Assembly (NCBI RefSeq): GCF_000024065.1
Contig: NC_013174.1
Coordinates: 806,001 to 870,000, forward strand
Source of the DNA: Jonesia denitrificans DSM 20603
Lineage (GTDB): Bacteria; Actinomycetota; Actinomycetes; Actinomycetales; Cellulomonadaceae
Length of the DNA: 64,000 nt
Direction: 5' to 3'
Shown: positions 24,844 through 32,216 of the stretch, piece by piece
Layout: the number at the start of each line of letters is the position of its first letter
How positions within the stretch are numbered: position 1 is the first letter of the stretch
Made by a program: the position numbers and the translations under genes
The notes under the pieces: generated by a model
The model's input: the letters and a program-made list of their open reading frames with translations, nothing else
What the model was told of the DNA's origin: nothing
Database searches by the model: none

Positions 24844-24867
24844 ATAGAGTTCCTGCTTAACGTGTGA
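24844..24867 (+). repeat. ychF 3'-end repeat, copy 4 (diverged)
   Basis: 24 nt reading IEFLLNV plus TGA; two codons differ in sense from VEFRFNV, the rest is kept. The next gene's -10 box starts one base after this repeat. Confidence 0.7.
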
Positions 24868-24868
24868 T

Positions 24869-24874
24869 TAGTAT
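24869..24874 (+). promoter_or_regulatory. -10 box of the HhH-GPD-like gene, leaderless
   Basis: TAGTAT lies six bases before GTG 24881. It begins one base after the ychF-end repeat, so the -35 region falls inside the repeat. Confidence 0.55.
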
Positions 24875-24880
24875 GGCCTT

Positions 24881-25534
24881 GTGACGTCACGAGAGCAGCG
24901 CGAAGCAGTCCTCGCAGCAACGAAGCAGGTGCCCGAACCCTTCTACGAGGCGTACCCGGGTGGATGGCCAGGGGAGGTTGGTACAGCGCTTGTAGATGCG
25001 GTGTATTCCATCCGTGCCCGGTATAGAACGCGCGATCCGCAACTCGGTGTGCTCGGGCGAGTTCGAGCCTTCCGTGAAACGTACCCCGCAGCCAAGGATG
25101 ATCTTGGATCGCTCAGCAGGGTAGGGAGCGATGACCTCAAGATAGTCATGGGATCAGGAAAAACCGCAGGTCGTCTCAAGTCGGTGGTGGTGCTAGAAGC
25201 CGCTGACAGCCTGGTCGCTGCCGGATTTGTACGTGCGGATGATGTGCTCGCAGCGGATCCGGCCCGAGTGAAGAATGTCTACACGGCGGTATCAGGTCTT
25301 GGTTGGGTGACCTACGAGTACTTCTCGATGCTGTTGGGAGTGCCTGGTGTCAAGGCTGACACCATGATTGTGCGCTTCGTGAATCTCGCATTGGCGCAGA
25401 GCGGACTGTCCAAAGTTAACGCTGCTACGGCCCGTGATCTGGTCATCGCTACCTGGAGAGAATCAGGCAAGGGTGCAACGCTCACGCACTTTGAGCATGC
25501 CTTGTGGCGATACCAAAGTGAGTCCGGAGCCTAA
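24881..25534 (+). CDS. HhH-GPD-like (DNA glycosylase fold) protein
   Basis: 217 residues from GTG 24881. The region VSGLGWVTYEYFSMLLGVPG followed by VKADTMIVRFV resembles the helix-hairpin-helix plus catalytic Asp of the endonuclease III/AlkA superfamily (LPGVGxxTA...D.HV.R). The catalytic Lys position is not clearly filled, and there is no iron-sulphur cysteine cluster. It is the only gene in its 1.1-kb segment. A base-excision or DNA-binding role is inferred from a short motif and is uncertain. Confidence 0.5.
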   Translation: MTSREQREAVLAATKQVPEPFYEAYPGGWPGEVGTALVDAVYSIRARYRTRDPQLGVLGRVRAFRETYPAAKDDLGSLSRVGSDDLKIVMGSGKTAGRLKSVVVLEAADSLVAAGFVRADDVLAADPARVKNVYTAVSGLGWVTYEYFSMLLGVPGVKADTMIVRFVNLALAQSGLSKVNAATARDLVIATWRESGKGATLTHFEHALWRYQSESGA

Positions 25535-25934
25535 CGTACGGAGATGGAGGAGGAATGGTTCTCTTCCACGATACTTACTGCTGTGCCACATTGGCGGGTG
25601 TAACTCTCGTCAGGTTGAAGACGTGATTCCCTCTGGGGGAGTCACAACATTGGCCTCTTGAAAGTTGCAGTGCGTAACACGACTGCCGCCCAACTACTCC
25701 AGTCTGGTATGGACAACCTGAACAGAGGGTGAGCAGGGTCCTCGGGACTACCCTCGGGACACGTTGTAGTGGCGTTCTCAAACACATGCGGTGTGCGGAG
25801 GTAGCCCGCTCGATCGTATCTATCTGGTACAAAGAGGCGAGATGCGGCGGGCATTGACCTGCCCGTAGCGTCGCACCTGCCCAGAGTTACCCACGCTTGC
25901 TCACCGGTAGTCATCAAATACTCACAACACGCGG
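25535..25934. other. Gene-free stretch between the HhH-GPD-like gene and repeat copy 5
   Basis: About 400 nt. Both strands carry only open frames of up to about 90 codons, without ribosome sites or recognisable patterns. No strong hairpin or repeat was seen. Possibly the degraded remains of a further cargo gene. Confidence 0.5.
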
Positions 25935-25964
25935 GACGTCGTCGAGTTCCGGTTCAACGTGTAA
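25935..25964 (+). repeat. ychF 3'-end repeat, copy 5
   Basis: 30 nt encoding DVVEFRFNV plus TAA. Compared with ychF the protein sequence is the same, with codon changes GTC/GTG, GAG/GAA, CGG/CGC and GTG/GTC. Same orientation. Confidence 0.85.
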
Positions 25965-25976
25965 CGAGGGACGGTT

Positions 25977-26845
25977 GTGGAGGGTGAGGTCGCGGATACA
26001 CAACTGGGTGGGCATTTGCCCGATGAGGTGAGAAGCGCCACGGAGCATCACACGGCCGTCGTCGTTGGTGGTGGCCAGTCCGGCCTAGCCACGGCATACT
26101 ACCTGCGGCGCTACGAAGTGGACTTCTTGATCTTGGACAATCAAGAGGTACCCGGTGGAGCGTGGTTGCACGCGTGGCCTTCACTGACGCTTTTTCCGCC
26201 GCGGAGTTTTCCAACCTGCCCGGCTGGCCTATGCCGCAGTACCCGGGGTATCCGCCGGCACGCCATGTCATCGACTATCTGACAAGCTACGAACGACGGT
26301 ATGACCTCCCGGTTCGGCGCCCAGTGCACATGCGCAGCGTGTCCCACGACGGAGGGATGTTCTTCCTAGATTCGACCGTCGGCCAATTCACAGCGGACCT
26401 CCTCGTGACGTCGGAGGTCACATGGTTCACGCTTAAGCGGCCGCGCTGGATGCCTGATGATGTCGATGGCCGCGATCTCTTTCTCCGCAGCCGCCGCCGG
26501 ATTCTCGGTGGCGATTCCGGCCCGAACCTCGGGGACATTGTCGCGCTTCCTCATCTCCGTGAGCTCCGCGATTCCGGCCAGCTCACCGCTACCCCCATCT
26601 TCGATAGTTTGAGCGAGCTCGACCACGACCATCTGATCTGGTGCACTGGTTTCCGTCCGGCCCTCGGCCCATTCCGCCACCTCATGCGTGGCCGCGAAAC
26701 CGCGGTGAAGAATCTGCATCTCGTCGGCTACGGCAACTGGACCGGCGACGGCTCGGCAACCCTGATGGGTGTCGGGCCCTTTGCCAAACACACTGCCCGG
26801 GTAGTCGCGGGCCGTGTCGATGAAGCACGGCAGCACGAGTTTTGA
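25977..26845 (+). pseudogene. arsO: Flavin-dependent monooxygenase of the ArsO type, frameshifted and internally deleted
   Basis: The first frame has the FAD-binding VVVGGGQSGLATAYYLRRYE and EVPGGAWLHAWPSLTLF. At the T-run 26191-26195 one base is missing; the homology continues in another frame as FSAAEFSNLPGWPMPQYPGY. A second lesion follows QFTADLLV: the text jumps to TSEVTWFTLKRPRWMPDDVD, so the central NADPH-binding segment (GGGNSG-type) of the family is absent. The end (WCTGFRPALGPF, LVGYGNWTGDGSATLMGVGP) is intact. ArsO proteins are flavoproteins often found with arsenic genes; here it can hardly function. It begins 12 nt after repeat copy 5. Confidence 0.8.
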
Positions 26846-26867
26846 AATGGCGCCAACGTAACTCGAC

Positions 26868-28760
26868 TCAGCGCTTCGCTTGCGCAGCCCGCAGGCCGTT
26901 CAAGATCACGATGACTTCGGCGACCTCGTGAACCAACACGACGGCAGCCAGGCCCAGCACGCCGCTGATCGCCAGCGGCATCAACACGATGATGATGGCC
27001 AGAGACAGCACGATGTTTTGGTTGATGATCCTGCTGCCTCGGCGGGCGTGCTGCAGCGCCTGCGGGATCAGCCGGAGGTCGTGGCCGGTGAAGGCGACGT
27101 CAGCGGACTCGATCGCGGCGTCAGAACCGGTTGCTCCCATCGCGATGCCCACCGTCGCGCCCGCCAATGCCGGAGCATCGTTGATGCCGTCGCCGATCAT
27201 CGCCGTCGGCGTCTTGGAGGAGAGTTCGGCGACGATGCTTGTCTTGTCCTCTGGACGCAGCTCGGCGCGCACGTCGTCGATTCCGGCGATTTCAGCCAGC
27301 GCCCGCGCGGTGCGAGTGTTGTCGCCGGTGAGCATGCTCACTTCCACGCCGTTGGTGCGCAGGGTCTGCACGACTTGGGGTACCTCGGGCCGCAGCTCGT
27401 CGCGGACCCCGATCGCCCCGGCGAGGGCGTCATCGACGGTGACAAGGACGCAGGTCTGGCCCTCGGACTCCATGCGCTCAACGTCTGCCTTTAGTGGCCC
27501 GGCGTCGATCCACCGGGGGCTGCCCACCAGCACCCGTCGACCTTCGACGGTGCCGCCGATGCCATGTCCGGCTTCCTCGCTGATGTCCTGGGCGGCGGGC
27601 ACTTCGGGCACCGCTGCCGCGATCGCCGCGGCGAGGGGGTGTGTCGATTGCTGCTCAACTGCCGCCGCGAAGGCAAGCACCTGCGCCCGATCGAATTCCA
27701 CTGCCGGGACCACGCCGGTAACCTCGGGCTGGTTGCGGGTGAGGGTTCCGGTCTTGTCCACCGCCAGGTGACGGATGCCGCCGAGCCGCTCGAACGCCGC
27801 ACCGGACTTGATGACCACGCCAAACTGGCTGGCCGCGCCGATCGCGGCCACGACCGTCAGCGGCACGGAGATTGCCAGCGCGCACGGCGACGCGGCGACC
27901 AGGACCACCAGCGCACGGGTGATCCACGTCTCGGGGTCGCCGAGCAGCGAGCCGATCACGCCGACCAGCACCGCCAGGATCATCACTCCGGGCACCAGGG
28001 GTCGGGCAATCCGGTCGGCAATCCGGGCGCGGTCGCCCTTTTCCGCCTGCGCCTGCTCGACTAGGTCCACGAGTGTGGTCAGCGAGTTGTCCGTTCCAGC
28101 TGCGGTCGTCTCGACCTCCAGCACACCGGCGGAGTTGATCGCTGCCGCGGGCACCTCGTCGCCGGGCGCGACCTCCTCCGGAATGGATTCTCCGGTGACC
28201 GCTGAGGTGTCAATGCTGGAACGTCCGGAACGAATGATGCCGTCCGTGGCGATCCGCTCCCCGGGGCGCACAAGCATCAGCTCGCCAACCACGAGGTCCT
28301 TCGCTGTGACCTCGACCGCCGTGCCGTCACGCAGCACCGTCGTGGTCTGCGGTACCAACTTCAACAGTGCCCGCAGTCCGCCCTGGGCTCGGTCCATGGC
28401 CTTGTCTTCCAGTGCCTCGGCGATCGAGTATAGGAACGCTAGCGCCGCGGCCTCTCCGACGAAGCCGAGGATTACCGCGCCAACCGCGCTGATCGTCATC
28501 AGCAGGCCAATGCCGAGCTTGCGCTTCGTGACAAGGTTCTGGATCGCTCCAGGCGCGAACGTATACGCACCCAGCAGCAGGCCAACCCAAAACACTACCG
28601 TTGCGGGCGTCTCCAGCCCGGACCAGTCCAGTGCCAGGCCTGTGCAGAGGGCTACGCCGGAGAAGATCGGCAGTAGCAACTCGGGGTCCTTCCACCATGG
28701 CCGATCGAGCTCTTCGATCTCCGCGGCGGGTTCGTGTTCGCATCCACACGCCGAGCTCAT
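26868..28760 (-). CDS. Heavy-metal P1B-type ATPase with SPC motif
   Basis: 630 residues from ATG 28760, which overlaps the cmtR stop (ATGA). Hallmarks: TGES phosphatase loop (TSAVTGESIPEE), intramembrane AASPCALAISVP near residue 290, phosphorylation site DKTGTLTRN near 332, HP-containing nucleotide site (STHPLAAAI) and GDGINDAPALAGA. The metal site is SPC rather than the CPC of Zn/Cd/Cu pumps, which in known families (P1B-4) goes with Co/Zn/Fe or Cd export. The last helix has HEVAEVIVILNGLR, an unusual form of the HEG motif. The short N-terminus carries CGCEHE in place of a full metal-binding domain. Partner regulator: CmtR. Confidence 0.9.
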   Translation of the reverse strand: MSSACGCEHEPAAEIEELDRPWWKDPELLLPIFSGVALCTGLALDWSGLETPATVVFWVGLLLGAYTFAPGAIQNLVTKRKLGIGLLMTISAVGAVILGFVGEAAALAFLYSIAEALEDKAMDRAQGGLRALLKLVPQTTTVLRDGTAVEVTAKDLVVGELMLVRPGERIATDGIIRSGRSSIDTSAVTGESIPEEVAPGDEVPAAAINSAGVLEVETTAAGTDNSLTTLVDLVEQAQAEKGDRARIADRIARPLVPGVMILAVLVGVIGSLLGDPETWITRALVVLVAASPCALAISVPLTVVAAIGAASQFGVVIKSGAAFERLGGIRHLAVDKTGTLTRNQPEVTGVVPAVEFDRAQVLAFAAAVEQQSTHPLAAAIAAAVPEVPAAQDISEEAGHGIGGTVEGRRVLVGSPRWIDAGPLKADVERMESEGQTCVLVTVDDALAGAIGVRDELRPEVPQVVQTLRTNGVEVSMLTGDNTRTARALAEIAGIDDVRAELRPEDKTSIVAELSSKTPTAMIGDGINDAPALAGATVGIAMGATGSDAAIESADVAFTGHDLRLIPQALQHARRGSRIINQNIVLSLAIIIVLMPLAISGVLGLAAVVLVHEVAEVIVILNGLRAAQAKR

Positions 28761-29116
28761 GCGTCCGCTCCCTTCACGCCGCAGCCGGGCACCGAGCACT
28801 CAGGGTCGATGCACGGGGCGTTTTCGTCGACATCCAACGTCGCGTTCACCAGCGCGTCGAGCGCTGCCGCGAGGTGCGGATCGGCGATTTCGTACCGAGT
28901 CTTGCGGCCCTCTGGCTCGGCGACGACGATGCCGCAGTCGCGCAGGCAGGTCAGGTGGTTCGAGACGTTCGAGCGGGTCAGGTCCAAGCTGTCCGAGAGC
29001 ACGGCCGGGTAGCTCGGGCCGTCGAGTAGGGTCATCAGGATTCGGGAGCGCGTCGGATCGGCCATAGCTCGGCCGAGCCGGTTCATGACGTCGAGGCGTG
29101 AAGCAATAGTCAGCAT
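28757..29116 (-). CDS. cmtR: CmtR-type ArsR-family Cd/Pb-sensing repressor
   Basis: 119 residues from ATG 29116. ArsR winged helix: LGRAMADPTRSRILMTLLDG, LDLTRSNVSNHLTCLRDCGI. Cysteines fall at 57, 61 and 102, the positions that bind Cd(II)/Pb(II) in Mycobacterium tuberculosis CmtR; further cysteines at 107 and 112 could extend the site. It should repress the operon it shares with the P-type ATPase and be released by metal. The promoter lies directly upstream, with repeated GCTGAA-type elements around it. Confidence 0.9.
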   Translation of the reverse strand: MLTIASRLDVMNRLGRAMADPTRSRILMTLLDGPSYPAVLSDSLDLTRSNVSNHLTCLRDCGIVVAEPEGRKTRYEIADPHLAAALDALVNATLDVDENAPCIDPECSVPGCGVKGADA

Positions 29117-29123
29117 GCGCTGA

Positions 29124-29151
29124 ACTATACAGCACAAGCTGAATTATTCAA
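29124..29151 (-). promoter_or_regulatory. cmtR-ATPase operon promoter
   Basis: On the minus strand TTGAAT (29146-29151), a 16-nt spacer and TATAGT (29124-29129) stand seven bases before ATG 29116, so the transcript is nearly leaderless. The element TTCAG occurs in and around it at 29118, 29139 and 29156, plausible CmtR half-sites. Confidence 0.65.
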
Positions 29152-29198
29152 GATAGACTGAACTGACATGAACGCGCAGTGCCTGTGACCGGCAGGAA

Positions 29199-30266
29199 TT
29201 AGTCGATGGGATAGCCGGTAACTGGGCCTTCGCGGTTCGGCTGCCAACCCAACGCGGGGGCGACATGCGTGGCGAAGTTGTCCAAGATCTTCACGTTGAC
29301 GTCTACGCCCATCCCGGTAGGGATAGTGATGAGAAGGGTGTCGGCGGATATGACGGCGGCGTCGGCTTTGAGCTGCTCAATGAGCTTGTCCGGCTCGGCG
29401 GCGTAGGTGCGGCCGAAGGTGGAGGCGCCGACGTCAGGCAGCGTGCCCACCTGGTCGGAGCCGGAGGCCTGCATGCCGAACATCTGCATGTCCGCGCCGT
29501 CGACGATGGGGAAGACGGAGCGGGACACCGACACGCGCGGCGTCCAATCGTGGCCCGCCTCCTTCCACGCGGCGCGGTAGCGGCTGATCTGATCCGCCTG
29601 GATTTCGCCCAGGGTCTCGGCGGTGGTCTCGGACACCAGGGTGGACGACATCAGGTTGAGCCCGTCCTTGGCGGCCTGTTCCGCCGAGGTGTGGGTGCCG
29701 GAGCCGTAGAAAATGTGTTTGCGCAGCTCCGGCGCCATGGGGAAGACCGGCAGGGCGGAGCCGGGATGGAACATGTTGGGGTACTGCCGGTCCAGCGGTG
29801 CGGCGGTGGCGAACCCGTTGCCGTCCACTGCAGCCATGAACGCATCGAGGTGGGCGCGTGCCACGTCCGCGCCGTTGGGAGCTTCGCCCTTGTAGCCGAA
29901 GGCCTCCCAGCCGCGGTCAGCCACCTCCGGGGCACCGCGTGAGACGCCCAGCGCCACGCGGCCACCGGAAATGTGGTACAGCGATGCGGCCTCTTCGGCG
30001 AGGTAGAGCGGGTTTTCATAGCGCATGTCGATGACCCCGGTGCCCACCTCGATGTGATTGGTGGTGGCCGCGACAGCCCCCAGCAGCGGCATCGGGGCGG
30101 AGGCCTGCGGCACGAAGTGGTGGACACGGAAGGACGCGTTGTTCACGCCGATTTCGTCCGCGGCCTGGGCGACCTCCAGATGAGTCTTGGCGATCTTTTC
30201 CGCAGATGGCCCGCGCTGGCCACCGAAGGCGTAATGCCCGAAGCTTAAGAATCCGAACGCTTTCAT
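29199..30266 (-). CDS. LLM-class flavin-dependent oxidoreductase (luciferase-like)
   Basis: 355 residues with an AAGGAG ribosome site. The bacterial-luciferase TIM barrel is shown by MKAFGFLSFGHYAFGG, VHHFVPQASAPMPLLGAVAA, IEVGTGVIDMRYENPLYLAE and GRVALGVSRGAPE. These enzymes use FMNH2 for monooxygenation or reduction; the substrate is not predictable. It is the last complete gene before repeat copy 6, upstream of cmtR on the same strand with about 80 nt between them. Confidence 0.85.
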   Translation of the reverse strand: MKAFGFLSFGHYAFGGQRGPSAEKIAKTHLEVAQAADEIGVNNASFRVHHFVPQASAPMPLLGAVAATTNHIEVGTGVIDMRYENPLYLAEEAASLYHISGGRVALGVSRGAPEVADRGWEAFGYKGEAPNGADVARAHLDAFMAAVDGNGFATAAPLDRQYPNMFHPGSALPVFPMAPELRKHIFYGSGTHTSAEQAAKDGLNLMSSTLVSETTAETLGEIQADQISRYRAAWKEAGHDWTPRVSVSRSVFPIVDGADMQMFGMQASGSDQVGTLPDVGASTFGRTYAAEPDKLIEQLKADAAVISADTLLITIPTGMGVDVNVKILDNFATHVAPALGWQPNREGPVTGYPID

Positions 30267-30316
30267 TGGATAACACTCCTTGTGATGGTGTTAACGAGAA
30301 AGTAACTGTGCAACGA

Positions 30317-30346
30317 GATACCGTGGAGTTCCGGTTTAACGTCTAA
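30317..30346 (+). repeat. ychF 3'-end repeat, copy 6 (right-most)
   Basis: 30 nt encoding DTVEFRFNV plus TAA, in the same orientation as ychF. Only toxin-antitoxin remnants separate it from the core gene at 30785, so this is the candidate right attachment site of the whole array. Confidence 0.85.
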
Positions 30347-30480
30347 GTTGCGCTCTGGTTGTCGACCGCCTGCGTGCCCCGTGCCGTGATCTGGCCGAAT
30401 ACGCTCGTGAGGAGACAACGTGGCGTCTCATTTCCGCACCCGGATCCCCTGGAAGCCGTGAACGAAGAGGCTGTTCTGTC

Positions 30481-30693
30481 GTGCGGAGTTCTCGGCTCAG
30501 TGATATCACGCGGCACAATCGGCTTGTGGATGCGGCCGAGGAGCCTCGACCGCCGGCATCGAAGAAGCTCACTGGCCGTGATGCCTGGCGCGTTCGTACG
30601 GGGAATTGGCGGGTCATCTACGAGATCCATGACGACGAACTCTTTGTCGTGGTTGTTGCAGCGGGCAACAGGCGTGACGTCTACCGGGGCTGA
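30481..30693 (+). pseudogene. Degraded RelE-type toxin gene
   Basis: The C-terminal 45 codons are a good RelE match: EEPRPPASKKLTGRDAWRVR, TGNWRVIYEIHDDELFVVVV, AAGNRRDVYRG. The first 25 codons (MRSSRLSDITRHNRLVD) do not form the usual N-terminal helices and there is no antitoxin. It is most likely a 5'-damaged remnant. Confidence 0.65.
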
Positions 30694-30777
30694 AGACGTC
30701 GAGATCGTGGACTGCCACTGAGGAGGGATGATGGTCGGGAAGCTCTACCCGCCGGTCCATCCGGCTATCCCTTAATC
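30691..30777 (+). pseudogene. Remnant of a higBA operon (higB tail and higA head)
   Basis: GAAGACGTCGAGATCGTGGA and the following codons read EDVEIVDCH plus stop, matching the HigB ending EEVQIVDYH at 22474. Then comes a GAGGAGG ribosome site and MMVGKLYPPVHPAIP plus stop, the first residues of a HigA (compare IEPIHPGEVL). The rest is gone, and the core gene starts eight bases later. Confidence 0.65.
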
Positions 30778-30778
30778 T
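30773..30778 (+). promoter_or_regulatory. -10 box of the DUF1648 gene, leaderless
   Basis: TAATCT lies six bases before ATG 30785 and overlaps the end of the higA remnant. No Shine-Dalgarno is present. Confidence 0.5.
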
Positions 30779-30784
30779 AGGCTG

Positions 30785-31402
30785 ATGGGAAACAGTGGAG
30801 TCAATAGTTCGTGGCGGGAACGTCAAGCCCACCTGCGTGAGGTCATGGCGGAGGCCAAAACACTGGAGCGAGAACCGGCAGCGCGGTGGGTAACCGTGGT
30901 GTTTGGGGCAGCCACCGCGCTCTGGATAGTCGTTGTGGTGTGGTTGGCGCTGACACTTCCCGACGAAGTTCCCATCCACTGGTCCTCAGGTGGTGTCCCT
31001 GATGGGTGGGCATCAAAAACTGGTGCTCTGGCCTTCTCTATCCTCGTGCCGCTCGCAACGATCTTTCCCCTCGTGTTCTTATCTCGTCTTGTTCTGGCAG
31101 CCCCGGACACACTGAATTCCCCACACAAGGAGTGGTGGATCGCCGAACCGCATCGGCTCATACGGTGTGAACGGCTCCTGCGCGAGGACCTCATGGTGAT
31201 CGTTGCGTTGACCGTTGTCCTTCTCACCACGGTTGACGTCCTGATCGGGTATGCCGCTCACCAACCTGGGGGAGTGGTACCAAGTTGGTGGTTCACCATC
31301 CTGCTTGTGGCCTACGTTCTCGCTCTGGTGGGGTATACCACCTGGATGTACGCAAGTGCCCGCTACCGACCGACGAAACCCGTCCCACCGACTGGGAAGT
31401 GA
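30785..31402 (+). CDS. DUF1648-domain membrane protein
   Basis: 205 residues. The DUF1648 motif LPDEVPIHWSSGGVPDGWAS follows the first membrane helix (ALWIVVVVWLALTL). Further helices are ALAFSILVPLATIFPLVF, LMVIVALTVVLLTTVDVLI and WWFTILLVAYVLALVGY. The soluble N-terminus is helical. Function unknown; related proteins include the Bacillus SdpI immunity protein, but that role is not implied. First gene to the right of the island. Confidence 0.75.
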   Translation: MGNSGVNSSWRERQAHLREVMAEAKTLEREPAARWVTVVFGAATALWIVVVVWLALTLPDEVPIHWSSGGVPDGWASKTGALAFSILVPLATIFPLVFLSRLVLAAPDTLNSPHKEWWIAEPHRLIRCERLLREDLMVIVALTVVLLTTVDVLIGYAAHQPGGVVPSWWFTILLVAYVLALVGYTTWMYASARYRPTKPVPPTGK

Positions 31403-31592
31403 CCACCCCCAACTGTCGCCGAACACGGACCACTATGACGACTGTGTCGGCCATAACCGACCGTTGAGACGCTCACAGTCGCCATAACGGTGGGGTTGGG
31501 TCCCACCACGTCGATCGAACCATGCTTCACCGCACTGTGTACCACGGCCACCCATCTTTGCTTCACTGATGAGAAACACGAAGGAACTCGAC

Positions 31593-32216
31593 GTGACTTC
31601 TTCGAATGTCCCGCACAATGACGACCACATTCACCCGCGCCGTATCTGGATTGTTGGCGTGTCCGGGGCGGGAAAAACGACGCTGGCACGAAAGGTCGCG
31701 CACCAACTGGAGGTAGCGCATCTGGAGTTGGATGCCGTGTTTTGGAAAGAACATTGGACGTTTCGAGACCTCGATGAAGCCCACGCAAGTATCCGTGCGT
31801 TCCAGGCTGCGCACTCACACGGGTGGGTCATGGATGGGAACTGGACAAGCCGCCTCAACGGGATGCTCACCCCGGGAACACCGGGAGGCGCCGATGTTGT
31901 GGTCTGGCTAGACCACCCGCGCCTGCTCACCATGTGGCGAGTAATCACAAGGACCCTGAAGCGTGGTATCACCCAAGAACCACTGTGGCATGGCAACACT
32001 GAACGCATCCGTGGGTGGTTGTCCACCGACCCTAACCACAACATTGTGCTCTTTGCGTGGCGTCAGCACTCAGCCCTACGCGCGCGGTGGGAACACCAGG
32101 CGCGCTCCTCACCTCACGTTGTACGGTTGCGAGGGCGTGCACACGTATCACGCTGGCTGCGCACACTCACTCCACCCTCAATGCATGGACATGACCACCG
32201 TCGTGAGGACACATGA
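31593..32216 (+). CDS. P-loop nucleotide kinase-like protein (FlaR/adenylate-kinase-like)
   Basis: 207 residues from GTG 31593, seven bases after AAGGA; an ATG at 31569 lacks a ribosome site. RIWIVGVSGAGKTTLARKVA is the Walker A loop, followed by HLELDAVFWKEHW and WVMDGNW, the pattern of the 'DNA topology modulation protein FlaR' / shikimate-kinase-like group. Basic Arg-rich C-terminus. The substrate is unknown. Overlaps the next start by ATGA. Confidence 0.75.
   Translation: MTSSNVPHNDDHIHPRRIWIVGVSGAGKTTLARKVAHQLEVAHLELDAVFWKEHWTFRDLDEAHASIRAFQAAHSHGWVMDGNWTSRLNGMLTPGTPGGADVVVWLDHPRLLTMWRVITRTLKRGITQEPLWHGNTERIRGWLSTDPNHNIVLFAWRQHSALRARWEHQARSSPHVVRLRGRAHVSRWLRTLTPPSMHGHDHRREDT

Noticed and set aside
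25575-25917. Minus-strand frames of 85-91 codons in the gap after the HhH-GPD-like gene
   Set aside because: No ribosome site, no recognisable pattern, and two frames compete; not supported as genes.
27775-29067. 430-codon plus-strand frame antisense to the P-type ATPase
   Set aside because: Very Ser/Arg/Pro-rich shadow of a GC-rich gene; no ribosome site and no recognisable domain.
20674-30346. Integron attC sites (GTTTAAC fits the inverse core RYYYAAC)
   Set aside because: There is no matching GTTRRRY core with a palindromic fold between, and no integron integrase. Coding identity with the ychF end explains the repeats better.
31480-31530. Weak GGTGGG/CCCACC hairpin after the DUF1648 gene
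   Set aside because: Only six paired bases with no T-run; too weak to call a terminator.
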